A stretch of DNA of 64,000 nt from Rhizobacter sp. Root404 (GTDB taxonomy: Bacteria; Pseudomonadota; Gammaproteobacteria; Burkholderiales; Burkholderiaceae_C). The stretch covers positions 1,311,589-1,375,588 of the forward strand of contig NZ_LMDS01000004.1 of NCBI RefSeq assembly GCF_001425865.1, written 5' to 3'. The stretch's first letter is position 1; the number at the start of each line of letters is the position of its first letter. A model generated the notes under the pieces. That model was not told where the DNA came from. It saw only the letters and a list, made by a program, of their open reading frames with translations, and ran no database searches. Position numbers and translations under genes: made by a program. Shown one piece after another: positions 9,746 through 18,432 of this stretch.

Positions 9746-10166
9746 GTCTTACCCATGTCGATCAATCAACTGTCGTTCGAAGTGCCCCAACGCGAGCGAC
9801 CAGAAACCTCGGAAGAACCGCCAGCGGTCACCTACTGACGAGGGAACGCGGTACAGCGCTACCTACGCCTGCCTCAGCCCAACCAGCATGCCCATCTTCC
9901 ATTCTTGAGGCGGCGAAGAACCGTCCGCACCGTCAGCAGCACAACGTGAAGCCTGAACGCACCCCGATCTTCGTCCGACAAATCGGGGTGCGATCCTTCA
10001 GTGTGCTGCATCGTGAACCGACCATTAAGAAAGTTCCTACCATGGGTGGTCCACTCGTTTCGAAGCGTCGAGAGCATTCCAAGCTTGTCAGAATGGCGCG
10101 GCGGTTTTCCGACGTTTGCGCTGCCGTTGCCGCCGCGGCGTCGACTTTCAAGGCAATTTCGTGTAA
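9746..10166. other. intergenic upstream of STAND gene, no intact gene
   Basis: The plus-strand frame through here is interrupted or shadow-like. An ATGGCGCGGCGG stretch at 10093 may be the original start of the TIR-like remnant that follows, because relatives of that family often begin with MARR and a Phe-Phe-Ser strand. Otherwise nothing is recognised. Confidence 0.4.
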
Positions 10167-10430
10167 GAGGCTCTCGATGAAAGTCCTCGTCTGGCCGTTG
10201 TCGAGAAAAATGGAGACAAAGCCATTAAGGATTGGATCGACGGACAACTTCCAGGCACCTCGGTCACCGTTGTCTTGGTTGGCGCGAAGACCGACAAGAG
10301 CAAAAGGGTTAAGTACGAGATAGACCAAAGTGTCGCCAAGGGCAATGGCATCTTGACCCTTGACATCAGCAAGATCCAAGATATGAATCAGATGACGCCT
10401 GACTGCTGCAGTCTTAGGGTCAATGGGGTG
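10167..10430 (+). pseudogene. remnant of TIR-like (ThsB/DUF1863, MTH538-type) protein
   Basis: In one frame the translation reads GDKAIKDWIDGQLPGTSVT, then VVLVGAKTDKSKRVKYEID, then QSVAKGNGILTLDISKIQD. This matches the second half of the MTH538 TIR-like domain, with its GTSVTxVLxG strand, VKYEI helix and KGNG loop. An in-frame TAA at 10164 separates it from upstream sequence, the first half of the domain (FFSFHY...W) is not found, and the C-terminal end runs into unrelated sequence. It is therefore a broken gene. In Thoeris systems this fold makes or senses cyclic ADP-ribose-type signals; no ThsA partner is visible nearby. The minus-strand open frame over the same bases is its shadow. Confidence 0.6.
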
Positions 10431-10640
10431 CGCACGAAACCTTCGTCGCCATTTGAGACCAGGTCAGACATCCATCAACATGAATCAGGGTTAAGAGTCG
10501 CAGCGGCGTGCGTTTGGCGGAGGAATCCCGTTTGGGGCCTGAGGTTAACTTCTAGTAGTCGGCCGCGTTCGCTGCCGCTTCAACCCAAGTGCCAAGATTC
10601 TCGCGGCCTTTGTCTGTGTTCCAAAGGTAGTGTTTGGCAT

Positions 10641-11180
10641 TCATAAGCTGCCGAAATCCGGAACAAACTGCTTCCACTTCTTCAGCGCGGCCTCCAGCTT
10701 TTCAGAAATCACATCAAACGTAAACTGGCCTCTCGTAGCCCGGCCATGTGCGAGCGTGTTCCTGTCTCGATACAGGTTTTTTAGAGCAGACACCCGCTTT
10801 CTAAGCGTATGCCCTGTAGAGAACTCTGCCGCCCAAAGGTCAAAGATTCTCATGATCGAAACGTGATCCTCCGAGGCGATAGGGTGGAACCTGTGAAAGA
10901 ACTGTTGCCCTTTATTTACGGCGCCTCTGTTTTCTGCGTCGCGTCGAATAATTCCCTCAAAGCATGCGAGCACTGCGAGGGATGCAAACATCTCGTGTTC
11001 CAGCTCGCGGTCATTCAAGAACTCATGCCACTCTCGCACGGTCATACCGTGAACCTGGTCGAGCGTCACCTCGCTAAGTCGAGTCTTAGTGTTCGTGTGA
11101 ATAGCGGTTTCCAAATGCCGCAGCCCATCGAGCGCCGCAACGTACCAGTTCTTCGCTTCCTCGACTTCGACGAACTCCAT
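10641..11180 (-). CDS. HEPN-like hypothetical protein
   Basis: 179 residues from ATG at 11180. A GTG at 11192 is possible, but AGGTGG sits about nine bases before the ATG, immediately after the stop of the upstream gene. The protein is all-helical in appearance. Near the C-terminus it carries RNTLAHGR, which fits the HEPN motif R-x4-6-H with a polar residue directly after the Arg. Further features are an EHEMFASLAVLACFEG helix and a basic-aromatic QQFFHRF. HEPN domains are often RNases in toxin or defence systems, though many family members are non-catalytic. It abuts the 168-residue gene upstream, so the two probably form one operon. Confidence 0.6.
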   Translation of the reverse strand: MEFVEVEEAKNWYVAALDGLRHLETAIHTNTKTRLSEVTLDQVHGMTVREWHEFLNDRELEHEMFASLAVLACFEGIIRRDAENRGAVNKGQQFFHRFHPIASEDHVSIMRIFDLWAAEFSTGHTLRKRVSALKNLYRDRNTLAHGRATRGQFTFDVISEKLEAALKKWKQFVPDFGSL

Positions 11181-11192
11181 GTCAAGGTCCAC

Positions 11193-11699
11193 CTATTTGG
11201 CAGCGCCAGTCACAATCGCAAGGATTCGAGCCAAACCCTGCTCATCGAACGGAAACGACGCGCTCATTCCGACGCCGGGGTAAACAGACCATTTCCATTC
11301 GCGCTCGTAAGCGGGGGTGCTGTCGTCCTCGGCTCGATCCTCGGATGCATCCTCCGCGATTAGTCGCACGCGATACTTCGCTGGGCCTCCCACGTCCACT
11401 CGCCCGTAACCGCCAAGGATGACCGATGCTACCGGCCTAAACTCGACCGTCCCGCCAGCAGGCAACTTGACGGTCAGCTTTGGAGCCTTGTAGACCCCAA
11501 GCGTCTCTTCTTGAAGTCTTTGTTCAAGCTCAACTATCTGGGCTGCGTTCAGTCCTGCGTCGACCAGCGATGTCTTGATCATCTCGAACAGGTTCTTCAG
11601 TTCCAACAACCACTTTTCCTTTCGTTTGAACCAGTCAACTCTCTCGACAACGGCTTGCTGGGCCAGTTGCGACTGAACGAAACTCTTAAGGTCTGTCAT
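11193..11699 (-). CDS. hypothetical partner of HEPN-like protein
   Basis: 168 residues from ATG at 11699, which follows a good AGGAGTG ribosome site. The open frame extends upstream to 11810, but that part has no such site. Residues 1-75 are a likely coiled coil (KRKEKWLLELKNLFEMIKTS, then ELEQRLQEE). Residues 80-168 are beta-rich (KLTVKLPAGGTVEFRPVAS, YRVRLIAED, WKWSVYPG). No family is recognised. Its stop lies directly against the HEPN-like gene, which suggests co-translation; an antitoxin or sensor role is only a guess from this arrangement. Confidence 0.6.
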   Translation of the reverse strand: MTDLKSFVQSQLAQQAVVERVDWFKRKEKWLLELKNLFEMIKTSLVDAGLNAAQIVELEQRLQEETLGVYKAPKLTVKLPAGGTVEFRPVASVILGGYGRVDVGGPAKYRVRLIAEDASEDRAEDDSTPAYEREWKWSVYPGVGMSASFPFDEQGLARILAIVTGAAK

Positions 11700-11811
11700 C
11701 GACACTCCTGCGGTGATGTCACTGCAGTAGCCTACCCGAAAGCGGACGGCGGCGCCCAGCTGCAGATGGCCGGTACCGGACCCACGAGCATAGGAGCCCA
11801 CCCGCGACATT

Positions 11812-12141
11812 CAGTCTGAAGCCTCAAGCGAGAAACTAGAGCAACTGATGTGCGTCCTGGACTGGTTGCCGAAGGCGTTAGGTCTGATCCAAACGACATC
11901 GTCCTTTGACTGACACCGTTGCGCCAGTACTAAGCGGGAACTCCCAATGACTTTTGCGGCCGGGATTTTCGCAATCGCGGGAAAGTCTTTTGTAATTCAT
12001 GTCGCAGTACTCCGCGACGACCTCCACTCCAATCGAATTGCGGCGGCAGCCGGCTGCTGCCAGCATGGACGCGCCAAAGCCCACAAACGGGTCAAGGACC
12101 GTGTCTCCGCGAAACTGAACATCCGGATAAGTCGTCGCGCG
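11812..12141. repeat. diverged direct repeat, left copy (methyltransferase 3' end)
   Basis: This stretch aligns base by base with 18100-18432, sharing blocks such as GAGAAACTAGAGCAACTG and CTGACACCGTTGCGCCAGTA with scattered substitutions and small indels. The right copy covers the end of the intact DNA methyltransferase and its downstream flank. The two copies are in the same orientation and enclose the nitrilase/SMC gene pair. Confidence 0.85.
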
Positions 12142-12170
12142 ATCGGCATGGCCGCGTTCTGAAGTATCTT
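11878..12170 (-). pseudogene. 3' fragment of DNA methyltransferase, frameshifted
   Basis: On the minus strand the translation begins with ARRLIRMFSF, then shifts frame at about 12108, where one base is missing relative to the intact gene, and continues as GASMLAAAGC and NSIGVEVVAEYCDMNYKRLS. The same sequence is found at the C-terminus of the intact methyltransferase at 18217-19203. The first two thirds of the gene, including the catalytic TSPPY motif, are absent. It is a dead fragment left by duplication, replacement or insertion events around the nitrilase/SMC pair. Confidence 0.8.
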
Positions 12171-12483
12171 CCTCGGCGTGGACTTTCTAACGCGGAGGCT
12201 TTTCATAGCCTCTCTGGGGGTGAGCGCCTACTAGTCGTCAGCATTTGTCTCCTGTTCTTCGCGTCGACTAGAAGCTCGGCGTCGGTCCCGGCCGAGCCGG
12301 CCCGTGGCACCGCTGGTTTCGCCAAGGCCGGCCTCCGCCGTCATTGCCGAAACCCCGCCGACGGGCCGATTGACCGCTTCGCAGCGGTTGGAGTCGTTGC
12401 GCCCAGCCGGTAAAACGACGACTCATCGCTAGGTTGCAGACATTCGGCCCATCCGAACGATCGAAGTCGCCTTCCCTGCAAAC
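12171..12483. other. intergenic, no gene recognised
   Basis: This is the tail region downstream of the SMC-like gene. It holds several GC-rich inverted stretches (for example around 12280-12400) but no clear hairpin followed by a T-run, and no convincing reading frame. Confidence 0.45.
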
Positions 12484-15400
12484 TCAGGAAGGAATCTCCG
12501 AGACCTTCGGGCCGTTCGCACCGATTGCGGAAAAGCTGTAGAACTTCGCCGCATCGCCGAGATGGCGAAATTTCTGCCGAGCAAGTTGCAGCAGCTTCTC
12601 GTCGCAGGTGGAAATCACAAATTGCTTGCTGCCTTCCGGCGAGTTCTGCAGACCTGATATTAGGTCGAGAAGTGCATACGTGTTGAGGTCGTCGAAGTGG
12701 GTCACCGGATCGTCCATCATGACGGAAGAGAACCCCGACCAGGTCTGCGAACTGCAGGCGGCTAAGAACAGTCCAAGCACCAGGGTCTGCACTTGCGACT
12801 GACTGAAATAGTCCGTCGGTCGAAGTTTTTCGTCGTTTCTCTTCACTTGTACCGAAATGGACGACCCCTTGCTCGCAACCTCAATGTCGCCGAAACCGTA
12901 TACCGGCCGGAGCCTGCGCTGGATCACCGCCGTTCGAGGGCCATACTCTTGGGTAAAGTGCTGCGTGGCGGCCGCCTGCTGGCTGCCGAGGAGCTTGTTG
13001 ATGCCGTCGAAGTACTTCACCCACGGCGCAACCTTCGCAATCGTTGCTTCGTTCTCGTTAGCTAAGCGCTTGTGCTCCAGCAGCCGGTTGTTGATGCTGG
13101 CGAACGCCGCAGACGTAGCCGCCGCGTCGAGGGCAATTTCCAGTTCGGCCGCTCGGGTCGCCAGCATTTCCGCTGAGCCCTGTCGCGTAACGGCCGCCGC
13201 AATCGCAGCTAAGACTTCGTCTGTGGTTGCCTCGGCCGAAAAACCGGCGGCAGCGAGCGACGCCGTCAACGCCTGAACCCGGCCCTCTAGCGCGCTGAGG
13301 TGACGCACAGCGCTTTGATGTGCAGTTCGGGCGGCTAGCAGCCGAGCATTGGATGCGGCGAGTTCCGCGCGACGACCGTCCACGGCGTTGCTCGCCGCCA
13401 GGACGGCCGCCGTGGCATCGGCTTGGCGACGAACCGCTTCCGTTAGCGCCTGCTCAAGCAGTGGAAGGTCAGCAGCGATGTCGAAGGCTCCACGGCGCTT
13501 GTCGCTCACCAGTGCATCCAAAGTCTGCTGGCTCGCGGCCAAGTGTCCTGAAAGAGCGTCAACCAAAGTAGCGGCTGAGCGCTCGGCGTGTGCGCGTGCC
13601 TGCACCGTATTCTCTGCGTCCTTCTTCGCCTGCCGGGCTACCTCTAGCTTGGCATTTGCCTGTTCGAGTGCAACCTTCGCTTGGGCAAGCATCCCGTCGA
13701 GCTGGAGCGACAAGCCATCTGAGAACTGCAGTCCAACCGTCGCAAGAGCCGCATCGAAGGCGACCCGCTCGCGCAGCAGCGCCACGCGCAGGGCCGTCGC
13801 ATGTGCCTTCTCGCGGTCGACCTGCTGCAACTCTTCCTCAACTCGCCGCTGCGACTCCTTGAACCCGTCCAGCTTTGTCGATTCTTGGGTCCACTGCTCT
13901 GAGATTTGAAGGAGTGCTTCGTTCTGACCGAGACGCTGGTCAATGGCTGTCAACAGCCCTTCCAGCGTCCCGTGGTCGTGCCCGCACAAGAGGCAAGTTC
14001 CATCGGAGACGCGCGACCGAAGCGCAGCTACCTGTTCCTGGATCTCTGAAGCGTTTTGACGTGCAGCGGCAAGTTCGCGCCGCACTCTCTCAACGACGAG
14101 GATTTGGTCATCGACGGCTTGCCGCTCCTTGCTCAGCCTCTCGTTCAGTCCAAGTGCTACATGAGATAGACGGTCTTCGATGCCTTGGACTTCTACCGTT
14201 AGCGTCGGCAGCGACTGGCCACGCTCTACCTGGTCCTGTACCGCTTGCACTCCGGCAACACGTTCACCAGCCGAGCGATGCTGAGACTCGGCCTGACTCA
14301 ATGAGTCGCTCGCCGCGGCGACCGCTGCTGCTGCGTCAGACTGAAGACTGCGATGCGTCTGGCGTACAAGCGCCCCTTCCTCCAACTTCGCCTTCAGACC
14401 AGCCAACTCGGCCGAGAGCCGCGCAAACTGAGGTCGTGCTTCGACGACCCAAACAGCTGCGTCACGGGTCGCCTTTTCGTCGAGCTCCATAGTTCGCAGG
14501 CGTGCAAGGCCGCTTTCTGACTCTTGCAACTGGGTCTCTTGCTCCCTGAAGGCGGTCTCTGCCCTCGCCAGAGTTTCAACGTAGTCTGAGAGCGGCGCTG
14601 CCAGCGCATTCAGCTCTTCTTGCGCACTTCGCAGCTCCGTCAAGCACTCGAGGCACTTTGCCAATGCGGGCCTGCTGGACGCAGCCTCTCCGCGCTTGCC
14701 TTCGAGGAACGCGCGCAAGCTGCGCATATCCCGCGCCGTCCCAATCTCGGCCAGGCCGAACCCGGCGTTCTCGATGTCCTGTTCCAGCGCTCGCCCGCGA
14801 GCATCAAGGGTCTCGGAAGAGCCGCCCGCACTCTGAAGACCTTGGAGCCGGTCCAGCTCAGACTGGTCGTCGGCAGCTTTGTCACGCGCTTGTCGAAGCC
14901 GCGCTTCGGCGTCATCTACGTGCTTCTTCGCGAGGTCGAGAACTTCCTTGGATTTGTTCAGCCCTACAACATAGTCATCGAACGCAAGCATCCGCGACAC
15001 GAGGTCTCCTGGCAGCTGGCAGGATTCAGCAATCTCTTCCGTCAACGCTTGTCGGTCCTGACTGAACAGGTGGGTCGCGCGAAAGAGAGCGACCAGGTTG
15101 TCGACGCGGTCGCTGGCCGAGAGCTCGCCGCCCGTCAGCAAGGCCAGGATGTCTTTTCGTTCCTTGGGTTGACCGTCAAGCGTCGCCTTGTTAGGTTCAG
15201 CAAGGTCCCGAACAATGGTGTGCGTCTTTCCGGCGCGCTCAAACGTCAGCGAGACGGTCGTCGGCTCGTCGCCGCAGTCGAGGTGTTTCGCGGCCTTTGC
15301 GAACGCGGTTGCGCCTTTCGGGAAGCGATGCACGCCGCCTGTCGCCACGAAGTCGACTGCATCAAAAAGTGAGGTCTTGCCGAATCCATTGGGACCGTAG

Positions 15401-16101
15401 AGAACCGTGACCGCGGAGCCAAGAGGAAACTCCTTCGGGGCTCGGTATGCGCGGAAGTTCTGGATTGATACTGACCGGAGAACGGACTGACTCCGCGGTT
15501 CTTCGGGGACCGCATGAATGGCGTCGACCGAATCGGTGGTCAAACCGGACGGTTGTCCGTATTTCTCCTCCAGGCATGCTTGAAATAGGGTCTGCGCCCC
15601 CGTGCCGGGAACGACCAGACGACTTGCCAACTCCGCCATCACGTTCCGACTGCGCAGAAGCGCCTGCGCCGAGGGTGGTCGGATGGATTTGCCCTTGATG
15701 GGTTCCAGCGGAAGAAAGGGCAGACGTGTCAGGCTGCCGGCGATGTCTGGATGCAGTTGGACGACGAACTTGCGGCAGAAATAGACATCGACTTCGACCT
15801 TCGAGCAGAACTCCTCCGTTGCCGGGATCCCGGTGGGAAGGCAATAGATGAAGGACACGTCTTTCGTAGCCCAGGACGCGCCCTGAGCCATGAAATGCTT
15901 CTTGAACGCCGTGTACAGCGGCGCGTATTCGGCCTCACTGCCAAACGCGAAAGCTTCCAGCGCGTGCCCACGCTGCATCAAGACCATCGGAGGGCAGTTC
16001 TCGACGAGCTGCACCTCGCTTAAGTCCATGTTGCCAATCGCATCGCCCAGTGCCGCCTTCAAGGCGGCCGGCAAGGCCTTGAGCTCAGCCGATAGCGTCA
16101 T
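12484..16101 (-). CDS. zinc-hook SMC/Rad50-like ATPase with extra N-terminal domain
   Basis: 1,205 residues from ATG at 16101, which overlaps the stop of the upstream nitrilase-like gene by 17 bases and implies coupled translation. Residues 1-205 are an unrecognised alpha/beta domain. The ABC head begins with IQNFRAYR and P-loop GPNGFGKTS at 236-244. Long coiled coils on both sides flank a Rad50-type hook C703-L-L-C706 (CLLCGHDH). The C-terminal head has YFSQSQVQTLVLGLF as signature and MMDDPVTHFDD as Walker B near residue 1,129. SMC-like ATPases with hooks act as DNA sensors in defence systems such as Lamassu (LmuB) and ABC-3C. The paired gene here would be the effector. That role is inferred; the ATPase family is clear. 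Confidence 0.82.
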   Translation of the reverse strand: MTLSAELKALPAALKAALGDAIGNMDLSEVQLVENCPPMVLMQRGHALEAFAFGSEAEYAPLYTAFKKHFMAQGASWATKDVSFIYCLPTGIPATEEFCSKVEVDVYFCRKFVVQLHPDIAGSLTRLPFLPLEPIKGKSIRPPSAQALLRSRNVMAELASRLVVPGTGAQTLFQACLEEKYGQPSGLTTDSVDAIHAVPEEPRSQSVLRSVSIQNFRAYRAPKEFPLGSAVTVLYGPNGFGKTSLFDAVDFVATGGVHRFPKGATAFAKAAKHLDCGDEPTTVSLTFERAGKTHTIVRDLAEPNKATLDGQPKERKDILALLTGGELSASDRVDNLVALFRATHLFSQDRQALTEEIAESCQLPGDLVSRMLAFDDYVVGLNKSKEVLDLAKKHVDDAEARLRQARDKAADDQSELDRLQGLQSAGGSSETLDARGRALEQDIENAGFGLAEIGTARDMRSLRAFLEGKRGEAASSRPALAKCLECLTELRSAQEELNALAAPLSDYVETLARAETAFREQETQLQESESGLARLRTMELDEKATRDAAVWVVEARPQFARLSAELAGLKAKLEEGALVRQTHRSLQSDAAAAVAAASDSLSQAESQHRSAGERVAGVQAVQDQVERGQSLPTLTVEVQGIEDRLSHVALGLNERLSKERQAVDDQILVVERVRRELAAARQNASEIQEQVAALRSRVSDGTCLLCGHDHGTLEGLLTAIDQRLGQNEALLQISEQWTQESTKLDGFKESQRRVEEELQQVDREKAHATALRVALLRERVAFDAALATVGLQFSDGLSLQLDGMLAQAKVALEQANAKLEVARQAKKDAENTVQARAHAERSAATLVDALSGHLAASQQTLDALVSDKRRGAFDIAADLPLLEQALTEAVRRQADATAAVLAASNAVDGRRAELAASNARLLAARTAHQSAVRHLSALEGRVQALTASLAAAGFSAEATTDEVLAAIAAAVTRQGSAEMLATRAAELEIALDAAATSAAFASINNRLLEHKRLANENEATIAKVAPWVKYFDGINKLLGSQQAAATQHFTQEYGPRTAVIQRRLRPVYGFGDIEVASKGSSISVQVKRNDEKLRPTDYFSQSQVQTLVLGLFLAACSSQTWSGFSSVMMDDPVTHFDDLNTYALLDLISGLQNSPEGSKQFVISTCDEKLLQLARQKFRHLGDAAKFYSFSAIGANGPKVSEIPS

Positions 16102-17872
16102 GGATTGCCTCTTCTAACTCTGCGCGCTCGGCTGCGCCCAGATATGCATCAATGAAGGTGCGATAGCCAACCTGGATAACGGCGCTACTCGGGTCGGTGA
16201 ACTTGTAATCCTCGGACAACGGTTTGCCCGCATCAAGGATGCTCCCTAGCCTTGTATGCCAGGCAAGGTTATCGGCGTCTCTAGAGACCACGACGAGCAT
16301 TCCACGGCGCTGTGCCGCTCGTTCCTTAACATGGTCTGCGCACGCCTCGTGCGTCTCTCCGCGAACCGCTATCGCCTCGAAGGTTCGGTCACCCTTGGTG
16401 ACGGTAGCTTGTGAGCCTTGGCCGTGAAACTCGCAGGGATACTGTGCAGTCCCGAAGATTGAGAACGTGTGTAGCACGTGCTCGACCGCCGTGGACTCTT
16501 TGTCGGTCCAGGTGTCCGGGCTAGAAGTCTTCATGCCAGCAGCCGACGCCAACACCAAGTCTGTGAGATCCGGCGCAGGCATCGGTCGAAGTGACGAGAC
16601 GACTTGGCTATGAGCAGTCGCACAAACGCCGGCCAGGCTGGCCATTGCGTGACGCACCGCCAAGGACTTGCTGGGCTCGTCCAAGTCATCGTTCATCCAT
16701 TTGACGACCGCCTGCACAGCAGCGGCAGGGGCCCTGGGGTCGACCGACGGCCCAAAGGGATGGACCGTAGCCTCTCGGACGGCGATGTCCTTTCCCGCGT
16801 TGCCCGTCACAAGCGAGCGGGGATTGACGACGAGTAAGGAGTGCACACAAGCGCCGCGCTCGCGGAAGACTGCATCGCGGAAGTTATCTAACGTGTGGCC
16901 CCCTCGATAGTTCCCGCCGCCATTGTTGTAGGTAGGCATGCAGGTTGGCTTCGAGAATTTCGACGTGTTGATGACGGCAGAGCACCCGTACTCCAATGCC
17001 TTGCCTGGCGCTTTCGCTCCCGCAACATTCGCCATCACGAGGCACGTGTCGTCGCGAGAGACATTTAGGAAGTTCGTTCCGTCGTAGAAGTTTGGGACCT
17101 CGCCCATGAAGGAGGGATGGGAGGGCTGGGGATTGCACTGTGCAACGAACAGCCATGTGAGAGGCAAGGTCGCGTGGACTGCCGCGGCGGCGTCGTTGAT
17201 GCCCTGGAGAAGCCATGCCCACACGCGGAGGGCTTCGGTCGTGCCAATCCAGTCGAAGCAAAGAAGAGTCGCAAAGCGGAACGGCAGCTGGGTACCGGCA
17301 AAGATCCCCTTGAAGACGTAAATTGAGCGCCCTCTGTACATCGCCTCGTAGTTGCGGTTGAGCTCAACCCAGGCTGGAACCAACTTCGGTTGAACCCAGC
17401 AGTGGACCTCGCCATCTTCAGCCTTGACCCAGGTCATGCTGCTGTTGATCCACTGCCCGACGGGAACGGTTTTCGGTCCGTTCACCTCTGCATCGTGGTT
17501 CGTATTGGGCTGTGCCAGCAACTCTGCGTACTGGTTTCGCGTGAGCCCTTCGACTCCGCCGATGACGATGGTTCCAACCGGCCAGTCGTCCTGCTGCATC
17601 GCGGCACGGATGCGCGCAACGCCTTCGATACCGGGTATCGACAGTTCAGGAAAAACTGTGAAGTGCGTCTTATCGGCGCGATGCGCTCTTATACGAGCTA
17701 CAGCAAGCGTGGTGTCCACGCACTCAAGCGCCCTCGCGCGCTGGACTGGCAGCCAAGTGAAAGGTTCGTGCGCAGTGAAATCGACGTAGGGCTGCGCGAT
17801 TGCCATTCCAACGCTGTGGAGCGGCAGCTCTACGCCGAGCTGCCCCAGGTCGACTTCGCGAACTCGAACCAT
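16085..17872 (-). CDS. nitrilase-superfamily (CN-hydrolase-like) protein with C-terminal extension
   Basis: 595 residues from ATG at 17872, which has GGAGGA just upstream; another ATG at 17890 adds six residues. The N-terminal half carries the three positions of the nitrilase catalytic triad: Glu76 in FPELSIPG, Lys163 in QPKLVPAW and Cys205 in TLLCFDWIG. An extended active-site region with FVAQCNPQPS and NFLNVSRDD follows. Residues from about 400 on form a separate unrecognised domain. Nitrilase-fold enzymes hydrolyse C-N bonds in amides, nitriles or carbamyl compounds. The stop overlaps the start of the SMC-like ATPase, so the two form one unit, plausibly effector plus sensor of an abortive-infection system. 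I know of no characterised system with exactly this pair. Confidence 0.72.
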   Translation of the reverse strand: MVRVREVDLGQLGVELPLHSVGMAIAQPYVDFTAHEPFTWLPVQRARALECVDTTLAVARIRAHRADKTHFTVFPELSIPGIEGVARIRAAMQQDDWPVGTIVIGGVEGLTRNQYAELLAQPNTNHDAEVNGPKTVPVGQWINSSMTWVKAEDGEVHCWVQPKLVPAWVELNRNYEAMYRGRSIYVFKGIFAGTQLPFRFATLLCFDWIGTTEALRVWAWLLQGINDAAAAVHATLPLTWLFVAQCNPQPSHPSFMGEVPNFYDGTNFLNVSRDDTCLVMANVAGAKAPGKALEYGCSAVINTSKFSKPTCMPTYNNGGGNYRGGHTLDNFRDAVFRERGACVHSLLVVNPRSLVTGNAGKDIAVREATVHPFGPSVDPRAPAAAVQAVVKWMNDDLDEPSKSLAVRHAMASLAGVCATAHSQVVSSLRPMPAPDLTDLVLASAAGMKTSSPDTWTDKESTAVEHVLHTFSIFGTAQYPCEFHGQGSQATVTKGDRTFEAIAVRGETHEACADHVKERAAQRRGMLVVVSRDADNLAWHTRLGSILDAGKPLSEDYKFTDPSSAVIQVGYRTFIDAYLGAAERAELEEAIHDAIG

Positions 17873-18099
17873 CCGTCCTCCGCCTCTCATTCTTCTGACG
17901 ATTCTGGCACGTTCAGTAACAAATGTCGTCGGGCCCGCGACGCTCGCGAAGTGTCACTGATCGGCCGGCTTTGCAGAATCAAGCCCAGCGGATGAACTGC
18001 GGCGGTGTCGGCAGCAATCGGTCTCGGTCAACGCGCGTGTGGACGTCCGCTTCGGCCTCCGCTGCAGTCGTTCGCGCGCGAAGTCCGCATGTCCGAGAT

Positions 18100-18432
18100 C
18101 AGTCTGGAGCCTAAAGCGAGAAACTAGAGCAACTGGTGTGCGTCCCGGACTGCTTGCCGAAGGCGTGGTCTGACCCAACCGACATCGTCCTTTGGCTGAC
18201 ACCGTTGCGCCAGTACTTAGCGGGAACCCCTAATTACTGTTGCGGTCGAGATTTCCGTCATTGCCCCGGAAAGTCTTTTGTAAGTCATGTCGCAGTACTC
18301 CGCGACGACCTCCACGCCAATCGAGTTGCGGCCGCAGCCAGCTGCTGCCAACATGGACGTACCGGACCCCACAAATGGGTCAAGGACGGTGTCTCCGACG
18401 AAACTGAACATTCGGATGAGTCGTCGTGCAAG
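18100..18432. repeat. diverged direct repeat, right copy
   Basis: This is the counterpart of 11812-12141. It covers about 117 bases downstream of the methyltransferase stop and the codons for its last 70 or so residues. It is intact here, whereas the left copy carries a one-base deletion. Confidence 0.85.

Noticed and set aside
9933..10379. Minus-strand frame of 148 codons
   Set aside because: The plus strand over the same bases carries recognisable TIR-like sequence, so the minus frame is its shadow.
11812..18432. Phage-type attL/attR pair
   Set aside because: The repeats are hundreds of bases long and diverged, and no integrase lies between them, so a gene duplication or replacement explains them better.
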